From NCBI GenBank assembly GCA_000432735.1, contig FR887787.1, positions 1-34,902 of the forward strand: DNA of 34,902 nt, in the 5' to 3' direction. The notes under the pieces were generated by a model. That model saw only the letters and a program-made list of their open reading frames with translations, was not told the origin of the DNA and made no database searches. Of the stretch, positions 32,908 to 34,902 are shown piece after piece. The stretch's first letter is position 1. Each line of letters opens with the position of its first letter. This DNA is from Bacteroides sp. CAG:443. GTDB taxonomy: Bacteria > Bacteroidota > Bacteroidia > Bacteroidales > Bacteroidaceae. A program made the position numbers and the translations under genes.

Positions 32908-33003
32908 AAAAACAGGTATAAAAGTTCTTTAAAGAGGAAGATAGATGACGCTGGAAGAGAAGACTCAGCTTCTTTGCATAAATTTCTCTCAACGTTTTTT
33001 TAT

Positions 33004-33036
33004 TTTTTGTACAAAAAATAAAATGATTTGTACAAA
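33004..33036. repeat. Pair of TTTGTACAAA palindromes at 21-bp pitch
   Basis: Two palindromes, TTTTTTGTACAAAAAA and ATTTGTACAAAG, have GTAC cores starting at 33009 and 33030, exactly 21 bp apart. Spacer and flanks resemble the last two units of the array at 16586-16640 (TTTTGTACAAAAA, then AAA, then ATTTGTACAAA), and both are preceded by GCTTCTT and AAATTT. This suggests copies of one dispersed intergenic element. Confidence 0.8.
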
Positions 33037-33130
33037 GAAAGAAGCAAGATGCTGGGATACGAAGATAATCCTCCTTGATTTATTGGGAGATGTGAGGATG
33101 TCCTGCGGGATTTGTATACCGGTATTGGAG

Positions 33131-33173
33131 AAAAAGTAAGGCCGCCTCTTTAAATGGATTCAGAAACGGCCTT
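33131..33173 (-). terminator. Probable terminator of asnA
   Basis: On the minus strand AAGGCCG (complement of 33167-33173) pairs with CGGCCTT (complement of 33138-33144) across a 22-base loop, followed by ACTTTTTC. It lies 35 bases after the asnA stop. Confidence 0.6.
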
Positions 33174-33207
33174 GAAGAAAAATCAGTTTTGCGTATTGCC
33201 TGTGTGT

Positions 33208-34248
33208 TTAAATAAGTTGCATGCCCAGAGCTGCACATTCCTTGCGCATTTCTTCCGGCCAGATGCTGGCTTGAATCTCGCCGATGTGTGCTTTTCTAAG
33301 GTACAGCATGCAGAGTCGTGATTGTCCGATACCTCCTCCTATGCTAAGGGGTAGAGAACCTTCCAACAGTCGCTTGTGGAAATAAAGTTTCGTTCGTTCT
33401 TCTTTTCCGGCAAGTTCCAGTTGTTTGAGCAATGCTGGTTTGTCTACACGGATACCCATTGATGAAAGTTCGAGAGCGTGTCCTAAAACACTATTCCATA
33501 CCAATAAGTCGCCGTTAAGTCCAGGAAGTCCGGTTTTCGGATCTATTGTAGTATAATCGTCATAATCGGGAGCACGCTTGTCATGTGGTTCTCCGTTGCT
33601 CAATTTTCCCCCTATACCGATAATGAAAACAGCACCATACCGTTCGGTGATCAAGTCTTCCCGTTCCTTAGGCGATTTGTCGGGATACATATTTAGTAGC
33701 TCCTGTGAATGGATGAAATGTATATCGTGTGCCAAGAAAGGAGTTATCTGCGGATATGCTTCACAAATCATATATTCTGTACGTCGCATAGCTGCATAAA
33801 TACGGGTAACAATACTTTTCAGGAAATCTACAGTTCGCTGTTCTGGAGTGATGACACGCTCCCAATCCCATTGATCTACATAGAGTGAATGCAGATTTCC
33901 CAGCTCTTCATCGGCACGAATTGCATTCATGTCCGTATAAATACCGTATCCCGGTTCTATGTGATAATCGGCAAGTGTAACACGTTTCCATTTGGCCAGC
34001 GAATGTACTACTTCTGCCCGTTGCTCTCCCAAGTCCTTGATTGGGAAGGTAACAGGGCGTTCTACTCCATTCAGGTCATCGTTTATCCCCATGCCTGTCA
34101 GCACGAAGAGGGGAGCTGTAACACGGCGAAGGCGTAGTTCGGATGATAAGTTTTGCTGGAAAAAATCCTTAATTTGTTTTATCCCTAACTCAGTTTGTTT
34201 CATATCGAGCAGAGGCCGATAGTTGCTAGGTTTTATCAGATAACTCAT
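33208..34248 (-). CDS. asnA: Aspartate--ammonia ligase (asparagine synthetase A)
   Basis: This 346-residue class II aminoacyl-tRNA-synthetase-like enzyme makes asparagine from aspartate, ammonia and ATP. Family landmarks are the N-terminal QTELGIKQIKDFF, VERPVTF, EVVHSLAKWKR, the DYHIEPGYGIYTDMNAIRADEE segment, QWDWE, and the class II motif 3-like GGGIGQSRLCMLYL near 310-323. The length is close to the E. coli enzyme (330). It is a single-gene unit with a good promoter upstream. The ATG at 34248 fits the family start. Confidence 0.97.
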   Translation of the reverse strand: MSYLIKPSNYRPLLDMKQTELGIKQIKDFFQQNLSSELRLRRVTAPLFVLTGMGINDDLNGVERPVTFPIKDLGEQRAEVVHSLAKWKRVTLADYHIEPGYGIYTDMNAIRADEELGNLHSLYVDQWDWERVITPEQRTVDFLKSIVTRIYAAMRRTEYMICEAYPQITPFLAHDIHFIHSQELLNMYPDKSPKEREDLITERYGAVFIIGIGGKLSNGEPHDKRAPDYDDYTTIDPKTGLPGLNGDLLVWNSVLGHALELSSMGIRVDKPALLKQLELAGKEERTKLYFHKRLLEGSLPLSIGGGIGQSRLCMLYLRKAHIGEIQASIWPEEMRKECAALGMQLI

Positions 34249-34282
34249 TTCTTATAAATTTTTCAATGTTTAAATACGTTGG

Positions 34283-34312
34283 CAAAGATAATGATATTTT
34301 GTAAAAATGCAA
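34283..34312 (-). promoter_or_regulatory. Promoter of asnA
   Basis: On the minus strand TATCTTTG (complement of 34283-34290) and TTG (complement of 34310-34312) are separated by 19 bases. The -7 box is 34 bases before the ATG. Confidence 0.72.
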
Positions 34313-34449
34313 TACTAATCCTATGAATATTGTCATTATGAGCTTTATTTCTTTATTTTTATTGATAAAATGATATTTCTTTTATTAGTAAAATAACTTC
34401 TTTTTTTATTTTTTCTCTTCGATTATTAGGACAAAATACAGAATAGTTG

Positions 34450-34457
34450 TATTTTTG
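34450..34457 (+). promoter_or_regulatory. -7 element (TATTTTTG) for tRNA-Arg
   Basis: TATTTTTG matches TAnnTTTG, 22 bases before the tRNA 5' end. No good -33 box is seen. Confidence 0.5.
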
Positions 34458-34479
34458 TTCCGGTTTTTGAGACACGTTT

Positions 34480-34551
34480 GCACCCATAGTTCAATGGATA
34501 GAATAATGGATTCCGGTTCCATCGATTGGGGTTCGACTCCCCATGGGTGTA
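34480..34551 (+). tRNA. tRNA-Arg (anticodon CCG)
   Basis: The 72-base cloverleaf has acceptor GCACCCA/TGGGTGT (first pair G-U), anticodon stem ATGGA/TCCAT with loop TTCCGGT (anticodon CCG, reading CGG) and T arm TGGGGTTCGACTCCCCA. CCA is not encoded, unlike in the tRNA-Glu of this window. It has its own terminator. Confidence 0.95.
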
Positions 34552-34561
34552 CGATTTTAGA

Positions 34562-34601
34562 GGCTAATCTATTAAAAAGTAATAGATTAGCCATTTCTTT
34601 T
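34562..34601 (+). terminator. Terminator of tRNA-Arg
   Basis: GGCTAATCTATTA and TAATAGATTAGCC form a perfect 13-bp stem with loop AAAAG, followed by ATTTCTTTT, 10 bases after the tRNA. Confidence 0.88.
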
Positions 34602-34671
34602 CTTCAGAATTACTCTAAGTATATCCGAATATAGGATCAACGTAAAAACCTGAGAGGTTCGTTGCTTAAGC

Positions 34672-34697
34672 ATAAATTTTTCATGCAGTTTAAGCAA
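34672..34697. repeat. Interrupted inverted repeat TTGCTTAA/TTAAGCAA
   Basis: Two 8-bp arms enclose a further GCAT/ATGC pair with a 9-base loop and a 3-base bulge. It lies in the gene-free last 300 bases of the window, after tRNA-Arg. Function unknown. Confidence 0.5.
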
Positions 34698-34746
34698 AAT
34701 CCGTATGGACTAAACTTTATTTTTGGTAAACCTAAGGATACAAGAA

Positions 34747-34788
34747 AGCCAACTAATTCTCAATGTCTTGTATTTGAATTAGTTGGCT
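34747..34788 (+). terminator. Hairpin with T-rich tail at the window end
   Basis: AGCCAACTAATTC (34747-34759) pairs perfectly with 34776-34788 around a 16-base loop and is followed by AAATTTGTTTTATTTG. It resembles a terminator, but no gene before it explains it apart from tRNA-Arg, which already has one. I see no other feature between 34602 and 34902. Confidence 0.5.
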
Positions 34789-34902
34789 AAATTTGTTTTA
34801 TTTGCTGAATATCCCTAAACCAGGAAACTTCGGTCAGTAGATATCAAAAGACAAATCCTATACGAAAATAGTGTAGGGACATTCAGTAAATAATATAAAA
34901 TT

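Noticed and set aside
32655..33139. Several small frames on both strands in the ung-asnA gap
   Set aside because: They overlap each other, cross repeats, and lack start signals or recognisable domains.

Overview
The window looks like a chromosomal segment of a Bacteroidales bacterium, most likely Bacteroides or Phocaeicola. Supporting signs are a SusC-type TonB receptor with an STN domain, a FecR/ECF sigma pair, a TlpA-like thioredoxin with a long N-terminal domain, a Bacteroidota-type LptD, an AsnA-type asparagine synthetase and about a dozen matches to the Bacteroidales promoter (TTTG or TTG, 19-23 bases, TAnnTTTG). I see no prophage, insertion sequence, CRISPR array or rRNA. Most of the window is housekeeping and cell-envelope genes.

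Layout. 1-3761: cell-surface signalling locus (SusC-like receptor, FecR anti-sigma, thioredoxin-like protein on minus; ECF sigma factor divergent on plus). 3927-4001: tRNA-Glu. 4177-6933: minus-strand pair of a stand-alone TrpB2 and an AGCS sodium/amino-acid symporter. 7181-9710: TrkH/TrkA potassium uptake operon. 9737-13469: minus-strand mltG and clpB, each with its own transcription signals. 13666-15186: a 193-residue protein of unknown function directly abutting a LysR regulator, facing a YeiH-type exporter (15283-16359). 16712-17613: a LysO-type lysine exporter split into two overlapping genes, preceded by a consensus promoter, a structured leader and a 34-codon small ORF. Upstream lies the decayed remnant of a second copy of the small LysO subunit. 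18342-21647: M23 endopeptidase and C69 dipeptidase. 22029-24730: NarL-type response regulator and TPR histidine kinase. 25220-26965: phosphohexomutase. 27034-28814: NamZ-type muramidase and HD-domain protein, divergent from a palindromic double promoter. 28904-31672: LptD. 31955-32617: uracil-DNA glycosylase. 33208-34248: AsnA. 34480-34551: tRNA-Arg(CCG).

How the genes fit together. Several concern the envelope: mltG and the M23, C69 and NamZ enzymes cut or recycle peptidoglycan and its peptides, and LptD inserts LPS in the outer membrane. TrkHA, the AGCS symporter, YeiH and LysO move small solutes. These are mostly independent transcription units, separated by clear hairpin terminators.

The least explained parts are the intergenic islands. 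Two of them (16586-16640 and 33004-33036) carry TTTGTACAAA palindromes at an exact 21-bp pitch and look like copies of one dispersed element. The LysO leader with its small ORF, and the neighbouring LysO relic, are the other main points of interest. Gene calls rest on reading the translations and motifs by eye; no database search was run.
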